From assembly GCF_002102185.1 (NCBI RefSeq), contig NZ_LQOW01000031.1, positions 1 through 64,000 of the forward strand: a stretch of DNA of 64,000 nt, read 5' to 3'. Below, one piece after another: positions 23,293 through 31,036 of the stretch (its first letter is position 1; the number at the start of each line of letters is the position of its first letter). A program made the translations under genes and the position numbers. The stretch is from Mycobacterium fragae (GTDB lineage Bacteria; Actinomycetota; Actinomycetes; Mycobacteriales; Mycobacteriaceae). Under the pieces are notes generated by a model. That model was not told where the DNA came from. It did not search any database and was given only the letters and a program-made list of their open reading frames with translations.

Positions 23293-23484
23293 ATGCGAGT
23301 GATCGTCGACCCGGACTTGTGTGAGGCCAATGGGTTCTGCGAATCGCTGGCCCCGAGGATCTTCGAATTGGGGGATTCCGACGTGGTGCAGATCGCCGAC
23401 GGCCCGGTGCCCGAGGATTTGGAGATTGATGCGCGGGCCGCGGTGGACCAATGCCCCAAGGCCGCGCTGCGAATCTTCGAATGA
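23293..23484 (+). CDS. 3Fe-4S ferredoxin, partner of the adjacent cytochrome P450
   Basis: The 63-residue protein starts at ATG 23293 with AAGGAG six bases upstream. The three cluster cysteines are in DPDLCEANGFCE (C-x5-C) and near the C-terminus in DQCPKAAL. The second position of the usual four-cysteine motif is missing, the pattern of mycobacterial 3Fe-4S ferredoxins that feed electrons to P450s. Its stop is six bases from the stop of the convergent P450 gene, so the two lie tail to tail rather than in one operon. No ferredoxin reductase is encoded nearby, so electrons must come from a general reductase. Confidence 0.92.
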   Translation: MRVIVDPDLCEANGFCESLAPRIFELGDSDVVQIADGPVPEDLEIDARAAVDQCPKAALRIFE

Positions 23485-23490
23485 TCGCCT

Positions 23491-24726
23491 TCAGCGACCA
23501 GCCAACGAAATCGGCATCGCGTCATAGATCGACATGTTGGTAGTCAGATTCGGGTAGGCCACCTGGGCCGGACCGAGGCTGATGCCATCACAACGCAGCA
23601 GCAGTTCGTCGAACACGGCGCGGATCTCGGCGCGCGCCAGCATGGCGCCCAGGCAGTGGTGCGGCCCGCCGCCGCCGAATGCCACATGCGGGTTGGGTTG
23701 GCGAGCGATGTCGAAGGTGAACGGCGAGGAGAAGACCTCCTCGTCGCGGTTGGCCGAGCGCAGCATCGACACCACGCGGTCACCTCGAGGGATGTGCAGG
23801 CCGTCCATTTCGACGTCGACCTTGGCGGTGCGCGTCCAGTACGCCACTGGCGACGCCCAGCGCAACACCTCCTCCACGGCGCCGGGCCGCAGCGCTTCAT
23901 CTTCGCGATAACGCTCGATCTGCTCGTGGTTCGCCACGAACGCCTGCAGCCCCATGGCCAACGCGTTTTTGGTGGTGTCGCTGCCGGCGAACGCCAGAAC
24001 GAAAAAGAAGAACTCCAATTCGTTGGTGGGCAGCCGGAACTCCTCGTCGTCATCGCCGGTGATGACCGCGGACGCGAGAGTGCTCCAGATGTCGTCGGCC
24101 GGATTGCGCCGCTTTTCGGCGGTAAGCTCCATCGCGTATCCGAAGATCGCGGCGTAGAGGTCGATTTCCTGCTGCCGGCTAAGCCGCGCCTCGGGGGAGC
24201 GGGCCTTGAGGATGCGGTCGAGGATGTCGAAGATCCGGGGCCGGTCCTCGTCCGGGATGCCGATGATGTCGCCGATGACCGTCATCGGCAGCGCGTCGGC
24301 CACGTCCTCGATCCAGTCACCGCCGCCCTCGGCGAGGAGATGGTCGATCATGCGCGCCGCCCGTGCCCGGATACCGTCCTCGAGTTTGGCGATTGCCCGT
24401 GGCGTGAACGCGCTGGAGATGAGCTTGCGCCGTTTGTTGAGCCCCGGCGGGTCCATGTTGATGATGGTCGGATACGACGAGAACATGTCGACTGGCTGGA
24501 TCAATGGGCCGTCGACGGCGGTGAACGAGTCGACGTCCCGGTGCAGGCGCACGGCATGCCGGTGTTTGGTCGTCATCCAGAAATCCCGCTGCACGGTCTT
24601 GGCAACACCCGGCGTCAGCCGGTGGCGAAACAGTGGTCTGGTGCGCCGCAGCTCGGTGAACAGATCGTCGGGAAAACCGTTGCGCCACAAGCCGAAATCA
24701 GACAGGTCGACTGCCGCAGCGGTCAT
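23491..24726 (-). CDS. Cytochrome P450
   Basis: The protein has 411 residues from ATG 24726, chosen because the open frame further upstream is not protein-like and sits in the divergent promoter region. The I-helix oxygen-activation motif is AGSDTT, the K-helix motif is EEVLR (ExxR), and the heme-binding motif is FGGGGPHHCLGAMLAR with the cysteine near residue 358. It is soluble and of normal bacterial length. By family it inserts one oxygen atom into an unactivated C-H bond. It is divergent from the Rieske oxygenase operon and shares its 145-bp promoter region. The CYP family number cannot be assigned by eye. Confidence 0.95.
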   Translation of the reverse strand: MTAAAVDLSDFGLWRNGFPDDLFTELRRTRPLFRHRLTPGVAKTVQRDFWMTTKHRHAVRLHRDVDSFTAVDGPLIQPVDMFSSYPTIINMDPPGLNKRRKLISSAFTPRAIAKLEDGIRARAARMIDHLLAEGGGDWIEDVADALPMTVIGDIIGIPDEDRPRIFDILDRILKARSPEARLSRQQEIDLYAAIFGYAMELTAEKRRNPADDIWSTLASAVITGDDDEEFRLPTNELEFFFFVLAFAGSDTTKNALAMGLQAFVANHEQIERYREDEALRPGAVEEVLRWASPVAYWTRTAKVDVEMDGLHIPRGDRVVSMLRSANRDEEVFSSPFTFDIARQPNPHVAFGGGGPHHCLGAMLARAEIRAVFDELLLRCDGISLGPAQVAYPNLTTNMSIYDAMPISLAGR

Positions 24727-24766
24727 GCGCAACCTCGTTCTCCGGCGAATGGTTGACGTGCAATCA

Positions 24767-24784
24767 CTAAAATAGTAACAATAG
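24767..24784. promoter_or_regulatory. AT-rich partial palindrome in the P450 / Rieske divergent promoter
   Basis: CTAAAATAGTAACAATAG has CTA/TAG ends in a high-GC background. Its reverse complement (CTATTGTTACTATTTTAG) matches the site at 30989-31006 at 13 of 18 positions. It may be a shared TetR-type operator for the oxygenase island. No regulator gene of that type is nearby. Confidence 0.4.
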
Positions 24785-24871
24785 GTGCACAGGCCAACGT
24801 CGAGTGGTTGGGCGATTCGTGGCGCTTCAGCCCCAACAAGCCGACGCTCGGCGCGTGAAACGGAGAATTCG

Positions 24872-25966
24872 ATGACCATAGACCCCTCGGAACGCGAGTT
24901 CGGGCCCAGCGGCATCGGACTATCGCCGTACCGGTTCCCGACGGGGTGGTTCGTCGTCGGCTTCGCCTCGGACCTGGCGCGCGGCGAGGTCAAGCGAGTG
25001 CACTACTTCGGGCAGGAGTTGGTGCTGTTTCGCACCGACTCCGGCCAGCTGAACGTGCTGGACGCCTACTGCCAGCACCTGGGCGCGAACATGGGTGTCG
25101 GCGGGACGGTGGAGGGGGAGAACATCGTTTGCCCCTGGCATGGTTGGCGTTGGCGTGGCGACGGAACCAATGCGCTGATCCCGTACAGCAAGATCGGGTG
25201 CAAGCAGAACGTGCGCATCCGCACCTATCCAAGCGCGGAGTGGTACGGCTTCATCCTGGTCTGGCATGAGCGCCATGGCCGCCTGCCGTACTGGCAACCG
25301 CCGGTGCTGGCCGAATTGGAGACCGACGAGTATTACCCGCTGCATCCGCACACCCGGATGGTCAACCGCGTCAAGGTGCACGCGCAGATGATCATCGAAA
25401 ACGCGGCCGACCCGTATCACGTGCAATACGTGCACAAGGCGGCCAACCCCGCGACCACCGCATCCTTCGAGGTGTCCGGTTATCACCTGCACGCCACGGT
25501 CAATGCCCATTTCGGCGGCGGCCGGGCGCAGACTTGGCTCACCCCGAACGGGCCGGTCGATGCCAAGATCATCTACGACAACTACTCGCTCGGGTTGGGG
25601 ATTGTTCGTTTCCCGAGTGAGCTGGTCGCCACCATCCAGGTCACCGGCCAGACCCCCGTCGACGAGGACTACACGGACTACTTCTATACGCAGGCCTCTG
25701 TCCGCGAGCCCGGCGACAGCGGTGATGTTCCCACCGGCCGGGCCGCCCGATTCCTTGCGCTGCAACAGGAAGTGGTGAAGCAGGACTTTTTCACCTGGGA
25801 GAACATGAAGTACCTGGAGAAGCCGAACCTTGCACCGGAAGAGGCGCACGACTACGCGGCGCTGCGCCGCTGGGCACATCGGTTCTACCCGGGCGAGCAG
25901 CCCACCCCCGAGGACTTCGGATACACCCCCGACGGCCAGCCGGATCCGGCGGCCGCAGAGGCTTGA
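24872..25966 (+). CDS. Rieske non-heme iron oxygenase, KshA-like
   Basis: The protein has 364 residues from ATG 24872, with a GGAG-containing purine tract eight bases upstream. The N-terminal Rieske 2Fe-2S domain has Cys67-x-His69 (CQHLGAN) and Cys87-x2-His90 (CPWHGWRW). The catalytic mononuclear-iron site is NAADPYHVQYVH (His183, His188). This layout is that of single-component oxygenase subunits such as KshA, the 3-ketosteroid 9-alpha-hydroxylase, and related mycobacterial enzymes. The N-terminal segment PYRFPTGWFVVGFASDL is also KshA-like. It is first of a tightly packed run of six genes. No reductase partner (KshB type) is encoded here. A steroid or other polycyclic lipid is a reasonable but unproven substrate. 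Confidence 0.9.
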   Translation: MTIDPSEREFGPSGIGLSPYRFPTGWFVVGFASDLARGEVKRVHYFGQELVLFRTDSGQLNVLDAYCQHLGANMGVGGTVEGENIVCPWHGWRWRGDGTNALIPYSKIGCKQNVRIRTYPSAEWYGFILVWHERHGRLPYWQPPVLAELETDEYYPLHPHTRMVNRVKVHAQMIIENAADPYHVQYVHKAANPATTASFEVSGYHLHATVNAHFGGGRAQTWLTPNGPVDAKIIYDNYSLGLGIVRFPSELVATIQVTGQTPVDEDYTDYFYTQASVREPGDSGDVPTGRAARFLALQQEVVKQDFFTWENMKYLEKPNLAPEEAHDYAALRRWAHRFYPGEQPTPEDFGYTPDGQPDPAAAEA

Positions 25967-25974
25967 GCGGCCTG

Positions 25975-27531
25975 ATGCCCATCGGGCCCGCTGATTTCGG
26001 CGTAGAGGAATTCAGCGTCCCGGCAGTGCTAGATCGTCGCGCCGAGCAGTTCGGTGACCGGGTGATGATGTCGATTGCCGGCACCCCGGTGACCTTCGAG
26101 CAGATGCGGCAGAAATCCTGCGCGGCTGCGAAGGTATTGCGGGATAAAGGTATTGGCCGCGGCGATTGCGTCGCGCTGTTCACCTCGACCTGTCCGGAGT
26201 GGATCTACTTCTGGCTGGGCGCGGCGCGCATCAGCGCGGTGACTGCAGCCGTGAATGCTGCGAACAAAGGCGAATTCCTGCTGCACGCGCTGCGGCTAGC
26301 CCGCGCGAAGGCCGTCCTCACCGACACGGAACGCCTCCAGCGCGTCGATGAGGTGGCCGACCAGTTGCCGATGCTGAGCAGCGTGCTGGTGCAAGGAGAT
26401 TCGCTCGACGAGGCTGGTGTGACGCCGGATGACGCGGTTGACGCCGGCGAGATCGGGGCCCTGTTCTTCACCTCGGGCACGACCGGCGCATCGAAAGCAG
26501 TTGCCACCACATGGCATTACCTGTTCACCACCGCTGCGACTGTCGCATCGGCCTGGCAGTTCGATGCGGGCGAAGTGCTGTGGACCGCGATGCCGTTGTT
26601 TCATCTCAGCGCGGCGCCTTCGGTGCTGGCGCCGATGCTCGTCGGCGGGACGACCGTGCTGGCGCCGGCGTTTCATCCCGCGTCCGTCTGGGACGAGGTG
26701 CGCGCGTGCGGTGCTGCCGGCTTCGCCGGAGCCGGCGCCATGGTGTCGATGCTTCTGAACCAGCCACCCGATCCGCGCGATTCGCAGTTGCCGCTACGGT
26801 TCATCTCCGCAGCGCCCATCGATGCGGGGGCATATCGCGACATCGAAAAGCGTTACGGCTGCCGCCTCGTCACCATGTACGGGATGACCGAGGCCTTTCC
26901 GATCGCCGTCAAAGCCGTTGCCGACGAAGGGGTCCCGGGGACATCGGGCCGGCCCAACCCCAACTTCGACGTGCGCATCGTTGACGACGACGGCAACCCG
27001 GTGCCCGCTGGAACGGTCGGGGAGATCGCGTGCCGGCCCAGACATCCGCACGTGATGAGCGAAGGCTATGTCACTGACGGATCGGGCCTGCGGGTGCAGC
27101 CACACCCGACGTGGTTCCGCACCGGGGACCTCGGTGTCCTCGACGGCGACCAGAACCTGACCTACGTGGACCGGGTCAAAGATTCGTTGCGCCGCCGCGG
27201 CGAGAATATCTCGTCGGTCGAAGTGGAGACCGTCGTGATGCGTCATCCGGCGGTGCTCGAAGCCGCGGCGGTCGGTGTGCCGAGCGAACTGGGTGAGGAC
27301 GACATTCTGCTTGTCGTGACGCTACGTCCGGGCGCCGCGTTGGATTACACCGACTTGCTGGACTTCTGCGGTGCACGCATGCCGTACTTTTGCGTACCGC
27401 GTTATGTCGAGATCGTGAACGAAATTCCTAAAACCATTATCGGCCGGGTGCGTAAGGATATTCTGCGGGCCCGAGGTCTCGGGCCCGGCGCCTGGGACCG
27501 AGAAAGCCACGGATACATCGTCAGTCGGTGA
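25975..27531 (+). CDS. Acyl-CoA synthetase (AMP-forming, FadD/CaiC-like)
   Basis: The protein has 518 residues if ATG 25975 is used. A TTG at 25963 overlapping the previous stop is an alternative that adds four residues. The ANL-superfamily motifs are all present: TSGTTGASKAV, MYGMTEAF, RTGDLG, RRGENISS and the C-terminal catalytic lysine in GRVRKD. By family it activates a carboxylic acid to its CoA thioester through an acyl-adenylate. Its position directly after the Rieske oxygenase and before a hydratase pair suggests that an oxidised intermediate is CoA-activated and then put through a beta-oxidation-like step. Crotonobetaine/carnitine ligases are the closest named relatives by motif spacing, but the substrate is open. 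Confidence 0.9.
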   Translation: MPIGPADFGVEEFSVPAVLDRRAEQFGDRVMMSIAGTPVTFEQMRQKSCAAAKVLRDKGIGRGDCVALFTSTCPEWIYFWLGAARISAVTAAVNAANKGEFLLHALRLARAKAVLTDTERLQRVDEVADQLPMLSSVLVQGDSLDEAGVTPDDAVDAGEIGALFFTSGTTGASKAVATTWHYLFTTAATVASAWQFDAGEVLWTAMPLFHLSAAPSVLAPMLVGGTTVLAPAFHPASVWDEVRACGAAGFAGAGAMVSMLLNQPPDPRDSQLPLRFISAAPIDAGAYRDIEKRYGCRLVTMYGMTEAFPIAVKAVADEGVPGTSGRPNPNFDVRIVDDDGNPVPAGTVGEIACRPRHPHVMSEGYVTDGSGLRVQPHPTWFRTGDLGVLDGDQNLTYVDRVKDSLRRRGENISSVEVETVVMRHPAVLEAAAVGVPSELGEDDILLVVTLRPGAALDYTDLLDFCGARMPYFCVPRYVEIVNEIPKTIIGRVRKDILRARGLGPGAWDRESHGYIVSR

Positions 27532-27549
27532 TATGGGAGAAAAGCGCAG

Positions 27550-27975
27550 ATGACCATGACCTACCAGCAGCAGTATGTACTCGACGGCGCGGCGGGACGC
27601 GGTGCCATCCTGAATCTGACTGCGCGCCATAACCGCTGCTATTCCGACGGCGACCGCGATGGGTGGATCGCCACGTTCCGTCATTCCGGGGCCAGCTTCA
27701 CCCGTGGTGGCGAGGTGTTCTCCGATCTGCGGGCCGCTTTCGACGGCGGCGGCAAACGGCTGGTCACCGTCGATCACGAGATCACCGTCGACGGGGTCAA
27801 CGCCACCCAGCGCTGTGTCGCATTGCTTTTCGACGTTGCCGGGGGAGGCCCGGTCACGTTGCACACCACCGGGACGTACCACGATCAACTCGTCTACGAG
27901 CGTGGCGGGTGGTACTTCGCTTCCCGTGAACTCCAATGGGATTCGGTGTCCAACGGACATCCGCTCACGATGTGA
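27550..27975 (+). CDS. SnoaL/NTF2-like protein
   Basis: The 141-residue protein begins at ATG 27550, with GGGAG about ten bases upstream. A second ATG six bases on is also possible. The pattern AILNLTARHNRCYSDGDRDG followed by a beta-rich half (RCVALLFDVAG, WYFASREL) is that of small SnoaL-like NTF2-fold proteins. This fold includes ketosteroid isomerases, dehydratases and dioxygenase small subunits. It sits 18 bases after the CoA ligase. Its chemistry is unknown; in this context it could be an isomerase or dehydratase for the oxygenated substrate, or an accessory subunit of the Rieske enzyme. Confidence 0.75.
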   Translation: MTMTYQQQYVLDGAAGRGAILNLTARHNRCYSDGDRDGWIATFRHSGASFTRGGEVFSDLRAAFDGGGKRLVTVDHEITVDGVNATQRCVALLFDVAGGGPVTLHTTGTYHDQLVYERGGWYFASRELQWDSVSNGHPLTM

Positions 27976-27995
27976 CGAGCATGAGACCGTAGGCG

Positions 27996-28520
27996 ATGGA
28001 TATCAGTTATCGGCTGGCCTTCGGGACTTACCAAGACGCGCTGCAGATGGTCGGTCTGGCCACCGAGCCGAGAACCGCGGGAACCGTGGTCAGTGCGGCT
28101 CGAATCCAAATGTTCGCCGCAATGGTGCGCGACGGTAATCCGTCCTATTGGGACGCCGAGTTCGCCGCACGCACCTGGGGCGGTCTGCTGGCACCGCCGG
28201 CGCTGCTGATGGGGTGGCTGACACCTCCGCCGTGGGAGCCGACCGGCCGCCCGCCCGTCTCGTCCATCGCCATCCGGGTGCCGTTGCCCGGCACCACGTT
28301 CATCAACGCGTCCAACGAGGCCGAATACCCGTTGCCCATCGTCGAGGGGGACCGGCTCACCGTCGTGCAGGAAGTCGTGTCGGTGTCACCGGAAAAGCGG
28401 ACCAGGCTCGGTGTCGGTCACTTCGTCGAAACGCTAGACACCTACCGCCGCCAAGACGACGCCGTGGTCGCCACGAATCGAAACACGTTGTTCCGCTTCA
28501 CCCCCGACAGGGCGTCATGA
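27996..28520 (+). CDS. MaoC/FAS1-type hydratase subunit lacking the catalytic histidine
   Basis: The protein has 174 residues from ATG 27996. The hot-dog hydratase motif D-x-N-P-x-H-x-D appears as RDGNPSYWD, so the aspartate remains while the histidine is replaced by tyrosine. GLLAPPALLMGW follows, as in FAS1-type dehydratase N-terminal domains. In mycobacterial heterodimeric hydratases (HadAB, HadBC, ChsH1-ChsH2) one subunit carries catalysis and the other shapes the substrate tunnel. This gene would encode the second kind. Its TGA overlaps the ATG of the next gene (ATGA at 28517-28520), consistent with translational coupling of two subunits. Confidence 0.8.
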   Translation: MDISYRLAFGTYQDALQMVGLATEPRTAGTVVSAARIQMFAAMVRDGNPSYWDAEFAARTWGGLLAPPALLMGWLTPPPWEPTGRPPVSSIAIRVPLPGTTFINASNEAEYPLPIVEGDRLTVVQEVVSVSPEKRTRLGVGHFVETLDTYRRQDDAVVATNRNTLFRFTPDRAS

Positions 28521-28954
28521 CTGTGGATTGGGAGCGGCTCAGCGTTCCCGTCGAGCTGCCGGAGGTAACCGACGAGATCGACTACCAACGCGTGGTGATG
28601 AACTCCGGCGCAACCTGGGACTACTTTCCCGGCCATTTCGATCCCGAGTACGCCAAAAGCCAAGGGCACCCGACGATTTTCGTCAACACCATGCACCTTG
28701 CCGGCTTCGCCGATCGTATCGCAACCGACTGGGCAGGGCCGCAAAGCCGGGTGGTGCGCCGGAAAATGGCGCTTGCCGGCTCGATATACGCCGGTGACAC
28801 CATGGTGGGCCGAGGACGCGTGGTCGCCAAGCGCTGCGACACCACGGTCGACCCTCCGCGTTATCTGGTCGATCTGCAGATCGGGGTGAGCAATCAGCGC
28901 GGTGAGCTGTGTTGCCCGGTCGAGCTCACCGTGCAGCTACCTGAGCCGACATGA
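28517..28954 (+). CDS. MaoC-like hydratase, catalytic subunit
   Basis: The 145-residue protein starts at the ATG overlapping the previous stop. The motif WDYFPGHFDPEYA keeps Asp, Pro, His and Asp at the spacing of the hydratase-2 motif (D-x3-H-x-D after alignment). This subunit should therefore provide the Asp/His dyad for hydrating an enoyl-CoA. QGHPTIFVNTMHLAGF covers the central helix. With the preceding gene it likely forms a heterodimer. The stop overlaps the start of the following gene by four bases, so the run is one operon. Confidence 0.82.
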   Translation: MTVDWERLSVPVELPEVTDEIDYQRVVMNSGATWDYFPGHFDPEYAKSQGHPTIFVNTMHLAGFADRIATDWAGPQSRVVRRKMALAGSIYAGDTMVGRGRVVAKRCDTTVDPPRYLVDLQIGVSNQRGELCCPVELTVQLPEPT

Positions 28955-29481
28955 TGATCGAGAGCATTGGCCAACTGCATCTGGCGGTCTGCCGAAGGTT
29001 CGGCGACGCGGTTCGCGCGGCGGACGGAAGGTGGGATCGCCGATCGCCCTGCGATGCATGGGATGCCCGAGGTGTGCTCGAGCACGTCATCGGTTTTCAC
29101 GACGTGCTGCTTCTGCGACCGCTCGGTTTGAAACCCGAACGACCACGCGATGATCCGCAGCTTCGGTGGCAGCTGACCTACGATCAGCTGGCGAAGGCGT
29201 TTGACGCCGGCCTTGACGGGGTCGCGGATGCACGCGCGCTGGTGCCTAGCCTGACCCGCGATGTGTTGGTGCACACCTGGGACCTCGCCCGGGCGGTGGG
29301 AGCCGACGACCGCCTCGACCCCCGGTGGTGCGAACGCTATTACGCCGACCTGCCGGCGGACCCCGGCGCCTTGGCCGCAACGGGGATGTTCGAGGCGCCC
29401 GTTGCTGTTGATGACCGCAGCGACATACAGTCGATACTGCTTGCGCAGCTGGGTCGTAATCCTTCCTGGAAGCCGGCCTAG
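28951..29481 (+). CDS. TIGR03086-like / DinB-fold maleylpyruvate-isomerase-type protein
   Basis: The protein has 176 residues from ATG 28951 (ATGATG; either may be used). The N-terminal four-helix-bundle signature SPCDAWDARGVLEHVIGFHD matches actinobacterial TIGR03086 proteins. The histidine pattern (HVIGFHD, then VLVHTWDLARAVG) supports metal binding as in mycothiol-dependent maleylpyruvate isomerase. By family it may use mycothiol as cofactor, but no reaction is established for most members. It ends the plus-strand operon, and its last four bases overlap the convergent aldehyde dehydrogenase gene. Confidence 0.75.
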   Translation: MMIESIGQLHLAVCRRFGDAVRAADGRWDRRSPCDAWDARGVLEHVIGFHDVLLLRPLGLKPERPRDDPQLRWQLTYDQLAKAFDAGLDGVADARALVPSLTRDVLVHTWDLARAVGADDRLDPRWCERYYADLPADPGALAATGMFEAPVAVDDRSDIQSILLAQLGRNPSWKPA

Positions 29482-30953
29482 GATCCGGGCAGCGGTGGCA
29501 TCGCGCCTTTGCTCACCACCGACTGCAGCTCGACGTACTCGCTGAGACCCTCCGGGCCGAACTCGCGACCTATGCCCGATTGCTTGAAACCGCCGAACGG
29601 GCTTCCGATGTCGAGGGTGTACATGTTGATGCCGTAGGTGCCGGCGCGAACACCCGCGGCGATCTCGAGGCCATGCGCGACGTCGGCGGTCCACACCGAT
29701 CCGGCCAGACCGTAGTCGCTGTCGTTGGCCATGCGGATCGCGTCATCTTCGTCACGGTAGGTCAGCACGCTCAACACGGGGCCGAATATCTCCTCCCGCG
29801 CTATGCGCATGTCGTTGGAAGCGTCGGCGAACAGGGTTGGCCGCACATACCAGCCGCGCTCGATCGGGCGATCCTCGCCGCCAAGCACAAGGCGGGCACC
29901 CTCTTTCAGCCCGGACCGGATGTAGTCCTGCACCCGATGCTGCTGCCGTTGGGCCACCAGCGGTCCGACGTCGGTGGCCTCGTCGGTTGGGTCGCCGACC
30001 TGCAGACCCGCCATCATGTCGGCCAGCGCGTCGACAACCTCGTCGCGGCGCCGTTCACTGACGAGAATCCGCGTCTGCGCCACACAGGCCTGCCCGTTGT
30101 TCATCAGGCTGGCGGTCTTCAGTCCCTTGACCGTCTTGTCGATGTCGGCGTCGTCGAGAATGATCGCCGCGGATTTGCCGCCGAGTTCCAGGCTCACCCG
30201 CTTGAGCTGTTCTCCGCACAGCGCGGCGATCCGGCGTCCGACGGCGCTCGACCCGGTGAACGCGATCTTGTCGACGCCCGGATGGCGCACCAGCGCCTCA
30301 CCGACGTCGGCGCCCCCGGGGAGCACGGACACCACCCCGTCGGGCAGGTGCAGCTGCTCGATCATTTCCGCCAACCACAAAGCGTCGAGCGGTGTTTCGG
30401 GTGCGGGCTTGACAATGACCGTGCAACCCGCGATCAGGGCCGGAATCAACTTCGGCATGATCAAGAACTGCGGCACGTTCCACGGCACAATGGCCCCGAC
30501 AACGCCGACGGGAGCCCGTCGCAGGTGCACTTCGCCGAGCACGCCGTGGCGGCGTTCTTCCCAGGGGAAGTCGCGTGCGACGGCCAGTGCGAGATGCATC
30601 AACGACGCCGCAGCGGTCGCTTGGCCCAGTCGGCTGAAACTCCGCGGAGAACCCATCTCGTCGGTGATCAAATCGGCCATCTCGTCGACGTGGCCGGCGT
30701 AGATCGCGGCGAGTTCTTCGACCTTGCGCATGCGCTCACGGGGGTCCAGCCGTGGCCACGGGCCGTGGTCGAAAGCGTGTCGGGCCGCGGCGACCGCGGT
30801 ATCGACGTCCTGCGGGGCAGCTGCGCAGACGTCGCCGATCGGCTCTTCGGAGTGCGGCGAGATGACCGTTAGTCGCTGCCCGCTGGACGGCTTACGCCAG
30901 TGTCCTCCGATGAAAAGCTCGTCGTAGCAACGGTGGTCACGGTGTTCCGCCAT
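29478..30953 (-). CDS. NAD(P)-dependent aldehyde dehydrogenase
   Basis: The protein has 491 residues from ATG 30953, the usual length. It has VPWNVPQF for cofactor binding, FTGSSAVGRRIA as the glycine motif, and LELGGKSAAI with the general-base glutamate. The catalytic cysteine is in NNGQACVAQTRIL, and EEIFGPVLSV lies near the C-terminus. It oxidises an aldehyde to the acid. It is convergent with the oxygenase operon and divergent from the lipocalin-fold gene. An aldehyde could come from P450 or Rieske oxidation of a side chain, giving the acid that the CoA ligase would activate. The reductase-released NRPS peptide aldehyde is a more speculative substrate. Confidence 0.95.
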   Translation of the reverse strand: MAEHRDHRCYDELFIGGHWRKPSSGQRLTVISPHSEEPIGDVCAAAPQDVDTAVAAARHAFDHGPWPRLDPRERMRKVEELAAIYAGHVDEMADLITDEMGSPRSFSRLGQATAAASLMHLALAVARDFPWEERRHGVLGEVHLRRAPVGVVGAIVPWNVPQFLIMPKLIPALIAGCTVIVKPAPETPLDALWLAEMIEQLHLPDGVVSVLPGGADVGEALVRHPGVDKIAFTGSSAVGRRIAALCGEQLKRVSLELGGKSAAIILDDADIDKTVKGLKTASLMNNGQACVAQTRILVSERRRDEVVDALADMMAGLQVGDPTDEATDVGPLVAQRQQHRVQDYIRSGLKEGARLVLGGEDRPIERGWYVRPTLFADASNDMRIAREEIFGPVLSVLTYRDEDDAIRMANDSDYGLAGSVWTADVAHGLEIAAGVRAGTYGINMYTLDIGSPFGGFKQSGIGREFGPEGLSEYVELQSVVSKGAMPPLPGS

Positions 30954-30988
30954 CGGGGCACCACCTCATGAGGGCGACGGTAACTTCG

Positions 30989-31006
30989 CTATTGATGCTA
31001 ACATAG
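30989..31006. promoter_or_regulatory. AT-rich partial palindrome in the ALDH / lipocalin-fold divergent promoter
   Basis: CTATTGATGCTAACATAG has CTAT/ATAG ends (GCTAT/ATAGC with one more base each side). It resembles the site at 24767-24784 read on the other strand. It lies 36 bp from the ALDH start and 31 bp from the plus-strand start, a placement suited to repression of both genes. Confidence 0.4.
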
Positions 31007-31036
31007 CAAAAAAGCCGGGGACCCAAGGGTCGACAA

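Noticed and set aside
24727..24993. N-terminal extension of the P450 frame
   Set aside because: It would run through the divergent promoter into the Rieske gene and does not look like P450 sequence.
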